Shown: positions 1 to 13,114 of the stretch, piece by piece
Numbering within the stretch: position 1 is the first letter of the stretch
Layout of the letters: each line of letters begins with the position of its first letter
From: Tilletiaria anomala UBC 951
Lineage: Eukaryota; Basidiomycota; Exobasidiomycetes; Georgefischeriales; Tilletiariaceae
Assembly (NCBI RefSeq): GCF_000711695.1
Contig: NW_013547015.1
Coordinates: forward strand, 62,001 to 126,000
DNA: 64,000 nucleotides
Direction: 5' to 3'
The notes under the pieces: model-generated
What the model was told of the DNA's origin: nothing
The model's database searches: none
What the model saw: only the letters and a program-made list of their open reading frames with translations
Translations under genes and position numbers: made by a program

Positions 1-2921
1 CTCGACTTCGCAGCCGCATGTGAGCAGCACCAACACGATGACGCACTATCGGACCTCGAAGCGAATCTGCGCTCTGCCGTGCGCTCTGGTCGCACCGAAG
101 CAGCGCACGAGATGGTGCGTATCTGCGAGCAGAATGAAGACCGCACCAATGTCTCGCGCATCGTCTGGGACGCCTTACTGCGTGCGCCGCAAGATTCGAT
201 CAAAAAGGTCCTCGATGCCAAGATTCCCGATTTCACCTTTGTGGACGACATTAACCATCGGACTGGCCTGCACGAAGCGGCTCTCGCGGGGAGCGTCTCG
301 CTCGTCCGTGCTGCTATCGCTAATGGCGTCGATGTCAGTGCGCGTGATATCTACGGCCGGACAGCCGTCTCGTATGCTGCGCTCAACGGGAACGCAGAGG
401 TTTGCCAGTACCTACTCTCGCTTCCTAATGTCGATGCGGCTGCTGTCGACCTCGACGGCTTCTCTCCGCTCGTCCTGGCCGTCATGAATGGCCGAACGGA
501 TGTTGTGCACATTCTGCTCGAGCATGGCGTCAAGGTCGACCCGCTGGAAAGCTCCGAACTCATTCCTCTTTGTCTCGCCTCGCAAGGCGGCCACGCGAAG
601 ATCACGCAGCTCCTCCTCTCTGCAGGTGCCAAGATTTTGCAGAACGCAGAGGGACTGACGCCACAGGCACTAGCGGCAAGGCAAGGCCATGATGACTGTT
701 TACGTCTTCTCCTCGATGCCAAAGCGGACTGCAACGTTGTCGAGAAGGGCGCTCTGTGGACGCCGATTTTCTTTGCAGCTGAGAATGGGCATGTCAAGTG
801 CATCAGGACGCTGCTCCAATACGGTGCCAAGGTGCATGTGGTGGATGAAAAGGGAAAAAACGCGGCGTTCTACGCGGCTTGGAATGGAAAAGCGGAGTGT
901 CTCTTATTGTTGCTCGAGGCCGTTGTTAGGCAGGGCGATACGGGAGATGGAATGGATGCGGCAACGGCTGGGCAGGCAGGGGTATCGAAAGCGTCAACTG
1001 CATCGCAGCGGCCTAAAGCGACGAATCAAGATGTAGACGACATGAACCTGGATGAGGACATCGACGGTATTCCATCGCTTTCGCTGCCTCCGCCGATCAT
1101 TCCCTTCCGCACATACGGACACAACTACCTCGATAAGCACACCCTCGTCTCTGTTTGCCTGACCAACTCATCGGTAAAGCTCTACAAGCAGAATGACACC
1201 AATCGTCCTGAGCAGTTTCCAACCTCCTCTCTCAAGCTCGTGATGAGCTCACGTCCAGACGTGGCCTCCGCATCCGTGATACCGCACAATATCAGTCTGC
1301 CCCTCGCAGAAGATAACGAGGTGTTTTCTTTCCAAGTTGACAATCTCGAAAAGTTCTCCATCGAATGGGAACTGATGCCGACTTTCGGATCTAAGGTTAT
1401 CGGCAAGGCTGTCGCGCTGCCCAGCTCCTTCGAGGGGATGAAGGAGAGGAAGCGCTTTGTCTTGCCTTTGCAGGATATCTACCTGAACGTCGTCGGGGAA
1501 GTGTCGTTCGAGCTCGATTTCGTCAAGCCTTTCGATAGCGTGCAGCTTGAGATTGGTGGCCGTGTTGAGACGTACTGGAAATCCATGCTGCCAAGCGCTG
1601 CGAATCCACCGACAATTCCTGCTAGCGTCAGGATGACGCCCAACGCCGTAGCGACGAATGGCCAATTAGCTACCACAACGGCATCCTCTGCTTCCACTTC
1701 GGCAACGACAGCCATCGCGGGAAGTCAACAGAACTCGCCCCTGTGCGCCGTTCACGGAGCCAATGCGCTGGGTGCTGCAATCAGCTCCTCCGGTGGCGTC
1801 ATGGGCCAGACGAGCTTTGTCACGGCCTCGTCGCTTTCAGGGGAGTATCTCCGTGTTGCAGTGCAAGTAACGCGGGATGATGTACCGATCGTGCTGGCAA
1901 GCGATACGCTGCCTGTTGCGGGTCTGGACGTGTACACGGGTAGTGTCAGCGGAGCGCAGGTTGACGAGCTGGCGAGAGTGACTGGCAAGCAGCTCAAGGT
2001 GACCAAAGAACAGGCAGCGCAGTTGTCGATGGAGGACTGGCAATCAACTCTCACCAACACTTTGTCCTCGCTCAAGAATCTCCTTGAGGTGCGTCTCCCC
2101 AGAGATCGACAAATGATAAAGGGTATGACTAATGCTCTGTTGTCTGCCGTCATTTGAACAGGTCCTTCCTGTCAGCATCGGTATCGATGTTCATGTGCTC
2201 TACCCATCGACAGCAGAAGTACGCGCAAAGCCGAGCATGCAAAAGGCGGAAGTAAACCTTTTTGTCGACGCGATTCTTCGCACTGTCTATGATGCAGGTA
2301 CGCAGTATCGCTCACAAAGCCGAAAGATCATATTCAGCAGCTACAGTCCGACGGTGTGCACGGCGCTAAACTGGAAGCAGCCAAATTGTGGGTGATGGCC
2401 CTTGCTCTGCTCTTTGATCACGTGTACAAGCTAACTGCTTACGTCGCACCTTCAATGTTCACTGCATAGACGCCGTCTTCTTCTGCTCTGACTGCGGCCT
2501 GGACCGGGCAGCAGCGGTGAATGGCAGAGTGCAGCCCTCAACCCGGCATGAGATAGATCCTCGACGGCAAAGCCTGCGTGAGGCTGTCTCGTTTACCAGG
2601 AGCAACAACTTGCTCGGCATCGTCGCCCCATCTGTCTTGCTTGTGAGTGAAAATCGAGGGGCGGACAATCGGGAGTGGTGCCGGACGAAGCTAATCATTA
2701 TCACTCACTAGGACGCGGTTCCCCACCTCATCGCGAGCGTCAAAGCTGGCGGCCTACTTCTGATCACCTCGGGTTTGGGCACTACGTCTCGTTTAGCAGT
2801 TACGCCATCGGTCGCGGCGACAACGATGATTTCGCCTTCGTTTGAAGGCGCTAACGAGGGGGCCACATCGGCGTCGCCGGACGGATACTCCTCTCAAAAC
2901 TTGCTCGTGTGTCGCAGCTGA
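1..2921 (+). CDS. PHO81: PHO81/NUC-2 phosphate-sensing CDK inhibitor, 5' partial
   Basis: The reading frame is open from base 1, so the N-terminus (where the family carries an SPX domain) lies left of the window. Model: exons 1-2088, 2162-2387, 2470-2642 and 2712-2921, giving 898 visible residues. Ankyrin repeats fill about residues 80-310 (for example HRTGLHEAALAGS and YGRTAVSYAALNGN). A C2-like stretch follows (PIIPFRTYGHNYLDKHT), then a low-complexity linker and a glycerophosphodiester phosphodiesterase-like C-terminus with the NUC-2 signatures FSSYSPTVCTALNWKQPN and SLREAVSFTRSNNLLGI. In yeast and Neurospora this protein inhibits the Pho80-Pho85 (PREG-PGOV) cyclin/CDK when phosphate is low, which activates the PHO regulon. 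Known PHO81 proteins have a GDPD-like rather than proven catalytic domain, and I see no obvious catalytic His pair here. Family assignment is secure; splice sites are inferred. Confidence 0.9.
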
Positions 2922-3391
2922 GTTCTGTACAATTCAATTTGTACCTTTTCCTTCATCGCAGGGGTGAATTAGATGTTCCATTGATCCAGAGCACCAGCGG
3001 TGACGATCACCATTCTGAGAGAGGAAACTTCTACGGTTCTAACAAGGGCTGCTAGATTACACAGGCCATGCTTACGTTTGCAGGTTTCGGGTTCATTCCG
3101 GAGCGACATTACCCCTGGGCGCGCCTCCGCCAATCTCGCTGATGCCTTGCGCATCCTGGCTCGCAGCGCCGACACCGCTTTCGGCCCCCGTGTTTCTACC
3201 GAGACTGTCGAGCATCTTGTCTGGTCCGCGATTGGCGGATGAGACGTTGTTGTTCTGCTCGTTGGTCGGATGAGGCGCAGAGCTCGCTTGCGATGTCCGT
3301 ACGATATCCAAGAGGTTCGGAGTGCATTTGTGTATCTCTTTGTTTCGTTCACCTTACATCAACCTCTTTCCTCACCGGGGGTCTACGCGCT
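2922..3391. other. Intergenic, convergent 3' ends
   Basis: This stretch lies between the end of PHO81 (+) and the end of the small gene on -. The minus strand holds a 72-codon open frame (3093-3311) of Gly/Ser/Asn-rich composition that could be a further exon of the small gene at 3392-3830. No acceptor joins it convincingly, so I see nothing firm here. Confidence 0.4.
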
Positions 3392-3830
3392 CTAATCCTG
3401 GTCATCGGGCATACCGATGCCTGTGTTTTTGTCCGACTTGCTGCCCAACAAAATGACATCGCCCTCTCTGATGGCCTGCGCTCGCTCACGCACAAAGTCT
3501 GCCGCGCCGCCCAGCTTGATGCCCAGCTGCTCGGCGCCAAACAGGCCATGCGAGGCCTTGTTGGGGCCACCACTGGAATCAGGACCATGGCGTGACACGT
3601 GGTAATTATTCTGCGACCCAGCCTGCGTAAAATGGTAAAAGAAATGAAGCACGAAGGAAGCGAGCAAGCTGGCATCCGCGCCTCTGAACTCGGACCTGAC
3701 TTGCCCCGTCCAAGCCGGAACTCGCGATTGATGACGGAGATGCCTCTGCGCGCATGATGTTCACGGTGTAGGTGTCGCTCAAAGGTTGAAAGTAGTCTGA
3801 GAGGACAGAGCTGAAATCTGGGTGCTCCAT
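3392..3830 (-). CDS. Small unrecognised protein, splice structure uncertain
   Basis: I do not recognise this protein. The ATG at 3830 begins MEHPDFSSVLSDYFQPLSDT, and a TATATAA sits about 45 nt upstream (3875-3881), which supports this start. The C-terminal frame ends at 3392 with GIGMPDDQD and includes NYHVSRHGPDSSGGP and FVRERAQAIREGDVILLGS. The two parts are in different frames, so an intron is required. One phase-consistent choice is 3623-3695 (73 nt, acceptor after a long pyrimidine run ending ACGCAG), giving 121 residues. Its donor, GTCCGA, is weak. A different junction would instead keep the pyrimidine run as coding (SLLASFVLHFFYHFTQ). It is convergent with PHO81. That a gene exists here is likely; the exact protein is not settled. 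Confidence 0.45.
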
Positions 3831-3870
3831 AACAAGCCAAAGAGACTAGAAAGAAAGTCTAGGTCACGAT

Positions 3871-3886
3871 CACCTTATATATGGTG
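3871..3886 (-). promoter_or_regulatory. TATA-type core promoter element
   Basis: The bases CACCTTATATATGGTG form an A/T core flanked by a CACC/GGTG inverted repeat. Read on the minus strand it gives TATATAAGG about 45 nt before the ATG at 3830. The position fits a TATA box for the small gene; its use is inferred. Confidence 0.4.
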
Positions 3887-4874
3887 CCCCCGAGGAGCTG
3901 CTGTGCTTTGAAAGACGAGATTCTGCACCACCGAGACGCAGCGTGATGTATCTAATTGTGATGCATGGGTCATGGTGCCATCTCTTGGCAGGAGCCGAAA
4001 AAGGGGTGCAGCTCAGTCGACAGCATGAGGTGCCGGAAAAGAAGAGCAGGGGTGTGAAGAGATCGCTGGCCGTTATTGGAACTTGGACGACCTTGGTCTC
4101 GCGCTCCGCCCTTCCCGCCTCCGGAGGTCCGAGTGATGACGTTTTCTGTTCTGTTCGTTCTTTGGTCATCATTGGTCAACCGCTTTTGTGTGGTTGAGAG
4201 GGAGTGGATGATAGACGGCTCACGGCAGGGTGCAAACGACCATAACTGCTGGGAGAAGAAGAGGTGTCCTTGACCTGGACCTTCAGCAGCAGCTGGTGGC
4301 GGAGATGGGTCGGGCCAACGTTCAAATGTGGACCTAGGGCGACCTGTTATTCAGTGGCACTGATCATCCAAAATGGAAGCGCTGCGACCTTTGAGAGGAA
4401 GAAGCTCGATGCTCGAAGGTCGAAAGGTGAGATGCTTACTGTCCCATATCTGACTAACAGCTGGTGTTCCCGAATGTTCTTGTTTTCGGATGACCTTTGC
4501 CCCTTCTACGAAAGGCTGCCAATCATTCGACGACTTCACCTCGACTGTCCTCGATCTCTTCCCAGCAATTTGCCCACACCCCGGCTGCTGCAATCGCACA
4601 AATCACGATGCTCGCTGGGCTGTCCACGGCGCTTGACGCACTGCGGGTGCTGATGCCAATGCTATTATTGTACCAACACCAGTCGAAGGTCTTTATTGAC
4701 CTGTGTTCGCTTCGAGAGCGGATGTCTATGCTACATCAAAAACTTGCTGGTGGGAATTTGTGCTTAGTGATGAGTTCTCTAAAAGGCAATGTGCTCCGAG
4801 CTGTATGCAAAGTGGTTGCGTTCGCTGTCTATTATTGATCACGCTGATGTGATGCTGATAGACGGATGTCGTTC
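3887..4874. other. Intergenic, no supported gene
   Basis: This lies between the small minus-strand gene's promoter and the 3' end of CCH1. Only short open frames on both strands are present, none with recognisable motifs or matching splice context. Confidence 0.5.
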
Positions 4875-7800
4875 TCAAATGTGTCCGTATGGGTCTCTCT
4901 GGCCCCTCGCTTGCTTCCAATGACTTCCGGTATCTTCATCTTCCGGGAGTCCTTGGTACTGTCCTTCGTACTCTGCAGAGAGAGGTTCCGCCATGCCGAC
5001 GTTTTCTCCTTCCTCCTGCTGAAAGCCAGTATATGATGTGGACAAACGACGCATGATGTGGCCCCACGCTGTGGCTTCGAAGTGACTGAGAGCGCTGTTA
5101 CCCTGCGCAGAGTCGCTAGTCTCATCGAGATCCCTGCTTGGTGGAGCTAACGAACCAGCGTCTGCAGATGGCAAACCATTCCATCTGGGCGATGAACCTC
5201 GTGGCGACAGATACCCTGCTGGCCCCGCGCCGTTATCGCTAGCGCTTGTCGGTTCCATCGGCGATAGCGAGCTGTCTCCGTGCTGCAGGTCTTGCGTTGC
5301 AATACCCAGGTGCTGCGGACCACTGTTGCCGTCGTCAAAGCCAGCCGGGGCCCCGAACCGATTAGTGAGCAAGACGTTCGGCAAAGGCGCAGATGGGTGC
5401 AGCTGTCCTTGCTTCTCTGCTTGATGCGCTAAGAACCTGCGCCGGAGGTAGACCATCTTCAAAACGCCACGTACCCGCTCCAAGCTGATCTGATTCTCCA
5501 CCTGCTCCACAACCGCGCGGCGCTCAATCAAGTCCTTCACTTCAAGTGCATGCACCTCGTTGATCAGCTTGTAGCTGGACAAAATGAGGAGCATCTTAGT
5601 GAAGGAGACACCTTTACCCCGATCATCTGCCAGCAGTGCCTCGTGGTAAAGCCGATTCAATCGAGCTCTGCGCCTTCGAATTTCCACCACATCCAACTTG
5701 TCTATAGCGTGGTTGAGATCCTCCACCATGAAGGGGGGTATATCACAGTGGCGTCTCATGTCACGTTGCGTGCGCAGAAACGCGCTGCCGTCGCCTGCCG
5801 CACGCGGGTTGTCGAAGCCAGGAAATGCGGCCGACATGAGTTGTTGCAAGCTGCACTCGCCTTGGTATATCCGCACCTCAAATGCGCCAGATAGGCGCGC
5901 CAAGAATGGTCCAATCTGGTTTCGCGTGATGTAGCCAGAGCGGTGAACATCGTACTCTGCCCACAGCGCTTTGAAGTCGCGGATCTGTTGCCGTGTTAGG
6001 AGGGGCTTTCCGCCAAGCTGAAAGACGTACGAAAAATTCTCGACGACAGTACCAGTAAACACTGTGGAGTGGGTGTGTGGCAATGGGTAAGTGGAAGTCG
6101 AGGGCAGGGATATCCATACGCTAGCTCACTGTTCAGGAAGATGTACATCGAAATGATGTTCCAGGAGATGAAAAGAAAGTACGCCCATGTCGAGCTGCCG
6201 CAGTCGGAGAAAAGGTAGTTACTGTTGGGCATACAGTGCGGCGGATCGAGGGCATAGTCATGCATGTACTGGTTCCAATTCTCGCCTGTCGTCATTCTTG
6301 CCAGGAACACGAAAGATGCCCAGAAGGTGGAGAAGCTTTGAGCGTACGTCTCATTTGGGCCCCAACGTGTCAAGCCGAAAACTTCGAGTAGAAGGATGGC
6401 CCAGACGAGAAAGAGTACCACCCAAAGTGCGAAAAGAGACAAGATTGCCTGCACGACGGAACATGTCAGAGCTGGCTCGCCGCATGTCCTTGATCGGTGG
6501 AGCGACTCACCGGAAGACTGGCGATTGCAGTCTTGAACAGCTGATTGAGGCTGTCGAACTTCTGCACCAGCTTGAAGCAGCTGGCTGTCAGGAATACCTT
6601 TTGCGCATCTTTCATGCCTACGTTACCACTGCCAGCGAGCAGCGGTAATGTGGTGATCACAATACCAGTAATGATGACGACGTCATATGTACTCCACCAC
6701 GTTGCGAAGAAGTTGCGTGGACCCAAGCCTACGAGGCGCACAAAGACATCAACAGTGTAGCAGAACGCGAGCACGAGATAGATAGAGGCTGGTGAAAATC
6801 AAAGTGTATTAGAATGAGGGGCGCGTCGCACGGCTGCAAGCAGATGGCTCACACTTGATGACGTCGGCAAGGCCAGTATCGTCGTAGGTCGAAGTCATCA
6901 AAAGGATTGCATTGACAATGTAAAGCAGGGTGAAAGATCTTGACCACCAGCCACTCTTGTGTATACTCCGCTTGTAGCACCACAAGCGAAATGCGTCCGT
7001 CGGAGGGCTCCTCGGCCGATGCGAAGGCCGTTGCCTGAAGATGAGCCGCTTCAAATCAATCCATTGGCGCTGCTCTGTTGTCAAGAACGCAGCGCCAGAG
7101 AATGTCCGGAAGTTTTCGATGATCACGCTGACGAAAAGTGTCAGGACAATGACGGCACCGATGAGGTTATAGATGACGAAGAAGATTGCATTGACCTGGC
7201 GGTTGTCGTGTTGCAGCTGCTGATCTTTCCCTGCAATTGACATTGCAGTTGACATGACATTGGTCCAACCTGTATAATTTGACAGTTTAACACACGAAAA
7301 ACCACGATAATCAACTCGGGTGAAGGCCACTCACCTTCCAAGCTAACAATCTCGAAGAGAATCAGAAGAGACGACTTGAAGTCATCAAACGAGTAGCGTG
7401 ATCCTTCTGTTGGGTTTTGCCAGACTCTTGGCGCATAGAAGGTCCAGTCGCCAATTGGGCTGGATTGAAACTCCCCAGAGCAGTCGAGTTTGGTAGCGAT
7501 TCCGGCACCCCCGTCATTGCACGAGTACAGAAGTCCTGCAAATAGGTTCTGCCCCCAAACTGCATAAGGAATGATATAAAGGATGGCGAGCACTGCTGCA
7601 TCAATCATCCTTAGCAAGCCGCTTTGGAACATGATCTGAAAGGTTTGACGCATCACAGCGGACAAATTGATGAGGCGTAGCGCACGGACCGCACGCGAAG
7701 CTCTTGCCAAACGGCTCTCTCCGGCGAATATGTTGACGAACATTGCGAGAAGGACAAACAAGTCCAGCAAATTCCAGCCGCTGAGGAGATAGGCGTTAGG

Positions 7801-10800
7801 CGTGAAAATGAAACCGTCCGCGACGACTTTGATCAGAAGCTCAATCAAGATGAGCGTGGCCAGCAGAGCATCCGCAAGAACGAACCACGAAAAGTAGCTG
7901 CTATTCGAGTACTGTATGTCGTACCACTTCCGGTATGCCGGTGTGGCAAAACCAGCGATCGCGATAGATGCAATGATGGAGGCAAGGAGCAGCGCTTGAT
8001 AGACGCGAAATCGCAACGGCGCCACAGGCCTGCCAAAGAGCCTCTCCCCATGGCTCGAAGGAACGATCGACTGGCAAAAGCGTCGAACCGGCGATGCGTT
8101 AGAAAAGATGAAGAGGGACTTGTCATAGCTTGGATACTTGGCTAAGAAGCGTGCCATAAGCATCCGCGGGTCATTGGTGACCCGGGCAGCATACTCTGCA
8201 TCGATATCGGCTTGTGATGGACCTTGCACCCTATGGAGGCCGAGCTCGCCACGCGTCCGGAGCATCCGCCCATGGCGGTCGATACGTTGGAATTGCGCGG
8301 ATTGTCCGGGCAGATCACTGAAGTCCATGTCCAGAACCGATTGTGGCCGCCCGCTTGTGCCAAGCATATCAGCAGCACTGAATGAGCTGCGGCTCCGCCG
8401 GCCTTGTACCAAGTTGAGGTTAATGACGTCGGAACGTTGCTCCAGGCCAAAGTGCTTCCGAGCAACGCGTGCGAAAAAAGAAGCCGTGGTGGAAAACTTG
8501 GCGAAGGTTTGGCCGCCAAAGGTTGGTTGGCTAGCGCCATTTGAAGCGTCGGAGTACCCAGGCTGAGGCCCTCTAGCACGAAGTTCAGCTTCGAATGCCT
8601 CCCAGCGACGCCCATAGGGACTGAGTTTCTTGAATATCTTCTGGCGAAAGCCCTCCTTCGGCGCTTCGTGGCGTTGTAGGTACGCTTCAAGCTGCTTCTG
8701 GCGTTTTTCACTTTCTGCAACCGTGAAATTTTCGTTGATGACAGCAATGAACATTTGGAGCATAATGACTGGTAGACAAATGACCATTCAACCCTCGGTT
8801 CACAACTAAGATACGGAAACGGCTCACAGTTCGAGAAAAAGAACCAGCCGCACAAGAAAATGCCGGCAAGGACCGCCTGATGGAACTGTTCTTCGCTTGA
8901 CAGAACGCTCCATAAGACAGTGGTCCAATTCTCGGATGAAAATATCTGCATCCAACATATGGTGTCAGCACGAGGTTCTAGCGACATCTGTCTAAAGACT
9001 CACTTGGTACATGGCCAGAAAGCCATTGTACGTCTGCTTGAAGGTCATCTCAATCGCTTCACCATCTGGCTCTGGCTGAATGTCTCCACGAAATAATTGC
9101 ATGGCAATGAGACATGCAAGGCCCACCATCAGACCCAAGAAAAGGATCATGTTGAGGAGCCCAGCGACGGAGCCAAGCACTGCCTTCAGCAGATTGCCCA
9201 TTCGCGGCACCGCCAAAATCACACGGTAGAACCTAGCGAGAGAAAAGATGGTGAGCCAAGGGTAGACTGGCGAGAGCTTGACAGCTGGAATCTGCGCGAT
9301 CGATGCAAGGACTGCCAAAGCAAGATCGAACGAGTTCCGCCCGCGTTGAAAGAAGGGACGCCAGCCGCCATCGAGCAGGGGAACGCTGAAACGAAAGAGC
9401 ATCTCGACATCAAACGCGATGGCGAACCACAAATCTCGATCGACTGTGAGAACATCTCGTCAGATCACAGCCAGATGCCTTCGTATTGAGAACAACTCAC
9501 CGACGCTGACCTGCTCCGCATCGGTCCAGTCGGTGGAGCCTTGCAGCGCAACATCTACGACAATGAGCAGAACCCAGAACCACCTGGAGTGCCACACGAC
9601 CTTGGCCCAAATATGGGCTACATGCCTAGCTCGTCTCAAATGGGTGCTTCCCTCCGTATGCGGGACAATATGCTTCTCATACCCAACATTCTCGGCAGCA
9701 AAGGCGGAGCGATTGGTTTGGGATGTGATCGACGCGAATGTGTTGGTGATGACTGCGACGAATAAGTTGGCCATCCAAAAGTTGGTGACGATCAGGCCGA
9801 TAATGAAAAAGATAGAAGCGGCAGAGTAGTTTGCATCTACCATGTCGTACAGTGTCTGTGACCATCCATTGGAGGAGATGATGATGAAGGCTTGCAGAAG
9901 GGATTGGAAGATGTTATCGAACCCTTGGGTGCCAGCCTGAGGGTCGCTACCCTCAATACATGCTTGACCGAGAGGGCATTGGTAGCCTTTTGCTTGTGTC
10001 GACAGCATAGATCCGTCAGGTCGCACATGGCCATACACCTGTCCGCTGAAGGGATCCGTGTATGATCCACAGATCTGGCTCAGTGTCTGGTTTCCGTCAG
10101 TTGGCAGCGTGTTGTTGTTCCACTCAACGATCCACATGCAGGATCGGCGATAACTGCCTTTGAAAGCCTGCGTGCCGATGATGGAGAAAAGCAGAAGTGA
10201 AAAGACAGTGAAGAAGGAGACATTGACCAAGAGCGGTCCGGCCTGTTTGAGGGAGGCGAGGATGGTGGCGGTCCCGCTCGTAATTGCAAGCAACCGCGCG
10301 CATCGAAGCACGGAGATGGCGCGAAAAACGAAGATGTGGTAGTTCGGCGTGATTTCATGATGAACTTGGGCGAGCCAGAAGCACGCCCAGTAGGCGACTA
10401 CGGCGACCATATCAATGCGATTCCAAGAGTGGCGCAAGTACGCATAGTAAGGTGCTTGGGATCGCTGGATCACAATAGCTTCAGCAAATGGTAGCACACG
10501 TTGACGCCGCATCATAAAGTCGTCCGCGGTGGTCTGCCTGAAAGGTTGTGAAAGCGTGCTTTGCATGCTTGTGGAGCCGTATGTTGCCTCTCGTTGAGGA
10601 TGAGAAAGTGTGGCCGCTCGCTCCTGTGATTTCACTTCTACATCTGAGGCGGTCGAAGCTGCAGGCGCATAATCGAAAGGGCGGCCAGTGAAGGTGTTGC
10701 GATTTGGACTGATCTGGGTTTGCCTAGAAGTGTCGAATGCATCTGGTTTGAGCGCTTTCTGCGCAGAACGTTTGAGGGTATCGCCAAAGTATGCAAGCGA

Positions 10801-12595
10801 CTCCAATGTGTTGCTTTGAGAGCCCTCGCGCCTGTGGTGTCCGGATGCAGCCTTTTCTCGGAGCAAGTGAGACGGCAGTGAGGCGCTATCTCCATGAGTA
10901 GCCTTGTCGTCTACCGAGTGAAGTACCTCCGGCAGCGAAGGCGGATTGATGATCAGACCCGACACGATAATCTTTGCCATAATCTCAATCCTGTAGAGTG
11001 GTCCAGCGTGTTTAGCTAGATATCAAGGATCGAAGGCAATGACACACGTACGTAAAAATGCAGAAGATAGCAAGCAAGGCATAATCCTCCCAGTGGTCGA
11101 AATAGCCAGGCGATCTCGGGCGAACGGCGACATCGCGAGCAGATTGAATGATGAGCACGACCGCGTTGAAGGCAATCATGGCAAGGATGAGGGGTTCAAT
11201 CCACCAATGAGAGAGCAGTCTGGCCATGCTGATCCGCACAGGGTTTGTCGACGAAAAGACACCCAAGCTCTTTCCCCTGAGCAAGCTCGTATTGAGTTTG
11301 ACACGTGCTGGTGGGTTGGCAGACCTGTCTTGTTCCCTGCGCACACCATCGCCATCCACATGGTACGCCGGGCCCGCATCTTCGTAGTAATCATCCTCAT
11401 CTTCTGTATCTTCGTTGCCCAGCGGCTGATGCTGGTGGGTGGGGCTGAAAGCTTCTTGACTGCTGTTGGCAACCCGTCGCGATATACGCTTGACGGACTT
11501 GCTCAACTTCACCAAACCTTGTCTGGCATTGAAGAAAGTCAGGTTCTCCCCGCGCACATAAGCGAGCACTTCTGTACTGTTCCGTTGCTGCTGCGGTAGT
11601 TCGCTGCCCTCGACATCATCCGGATGCAACTCTGATGTGCCGCCATCTCCCAAATAGCCTGTTACCGTTTCTGAGTGTCCGCGGGTGAGAGGCGGCGGAT
11701 ACGCGTAAGTATGGTTGCGAGACATTGAAGACGTCTGCGCGTACATCTTTCCAGCTGCAATCGATGCGTCATCTTCCGGAGCATAGTCTGGTCCTTCAAC
11801 ATCATCCCACCCATTGGCACCTTGCCCCATGACCTCCGGCGAAGGATGCGATAACGTGTCCAAGCCGTAGAGGGAAGCAGTCCGAACGAAGCCCGCTTCG
11901 TTCGGTTGTGGTTCCGCAAAAGTAGGTATAGGAAGAACTCCTTCACGTGCAGTACCAAGGAACTGTGCATCTGAGCTGCCCTGTCTCCAGTAAGAAGATT
12001 GAACACGTCCTGCACCTGCCGCTGGCACATCCAGCCCCTTGGCAATTCCGCTTGTATCGGTTCGTCCGATTTCTTTCTGCTCGCCAGATAGTTCAAAGCT
12101 GGACCTTGCTGGTGGTGCGAACACCGATCTCCCCGAAGGCAATTCCTCAAATTGCTGATTGACGAACGTACTTGGCACTCCCGAATTACCTTGCCTTGGT
12201 GTTCCTGGCGTAGAATGTTCCATTCCCAGCTTGGGCGAGTTCGCTTGGCTTGCAGCTGCCAATGGCATTAAAACGGCGTCTGCTTTCTGCGGAGAATCAA
12301 TGGAGCTCAATCTGTGCGCGCGGCTTGCCGAGGCTGAGGCAGACGCCTGCGATTGAACGCCCAATGGCCGCGAGACGTTGGAAGGAGAGCCGAGGTGTCC
12401 GTTATAGTATGAGCTAATCCCTATGGATCCCAGGTCAGAATTAGCAGATGGAAAGGAAGATTCTGCGCTCGACGTGACTGAAATGTGTCGCCCATGCTGC
12501 TGCGCAGAGTCCTGAACAGATCCCTCGTTTTGCCGCGACCACTCCCTCGCCGGGGACCGAGGCTCCATCTTGGCTGGGAATGAGTGACAAGCCAT
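4875..12595 (-). CDS. CCH1: CCH1 high-affinity calcium channel alpha subunit
   Basis: This is the pore subunit of the fungal plasma-membrane voltage-gated-like Ca2+ channel, a partner of Mid1, admitting Ca2+ upstream of calcineurin. Nine exons keep phase: 12595-11052, 10990-9501, 9443-9004, 8945-8828, 8768-7335, 7269-6853, 6788-6511, 6448-6130 and 6061-4875, giving 2408 aa with all introns 57-68 nt. The first ~500 residues are disordered and Ser-rich. Four six-helix repeats follow. Pore loops read [10 protein letters not shown] (I), IFSSENWTT (II), IVSLEGWTN (III, spanning an intron) and [10 protein letters not shown] (IV), so the selectivity positions are N/E/E/E. An S4-like arginine ladder is clear in repeat III ([13 protein letters not shown]). 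The C-terminus after the last helix holds an EF-hand-like/IQ-type helical region and a disordered tail. The start is the first in-frame ATG. Length and order match fungal Cch1. Confidence 0.95.
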
Positions 12596-13114
12596 GCATC
12601 TAATCCATCAGTGCTCAGACACTTGTCTAGCAAGGTATCTCTTCAAGCAGGCCCTTGCTTCTCTGTGAGGCTGCAAGTTGCACCACGGCATGCATTCGTT
12701 GAGCACAGCTTGCGTTTGTCTAGTGAACTTAGCTGTAGGAATGAGAGTTGCAAGTCCAAGGCACCGAGTTATCGCCAGTGCACTCAACTCATTTTTTGGA
12801 TTGGCTGCGCCCACACTCTGAATCTCGGGCATAGCCGGTGCCATTCAAAGACATCCTCACCACAATAGACTGTTCGACAACTCCAATTGTTGGAATTGTC
12901 TTGAAAACAGGCATTGACTGGCGTGGATTCATCAATGCTGCGCATGGCTGTTGTGAATAATTGACGAAGTCGCCCGCTACCATCACCAGATCTTCAGCTT
13001 GGGAGGCACTGCAGGCCTGCAACGTGCGCCATGCTGAATGGGCAGAAAGCAATTGGATCCTGCTGTTGACATCGCTCGTGTCCCTGACTAACACCGGAAC
13101 GCGATGTGTGCAAG
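12596..13114. promoter_or_regulatory. Divergent intergenic region CCH1 / RING E3
   Basis: About 520 bp is shared by the start of CCH1 (-) and the RING gene (+). I see no clear TATA box. An upstream ATG at 13104 lies just before the RING start (see that entry). Confidence 0.5.
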
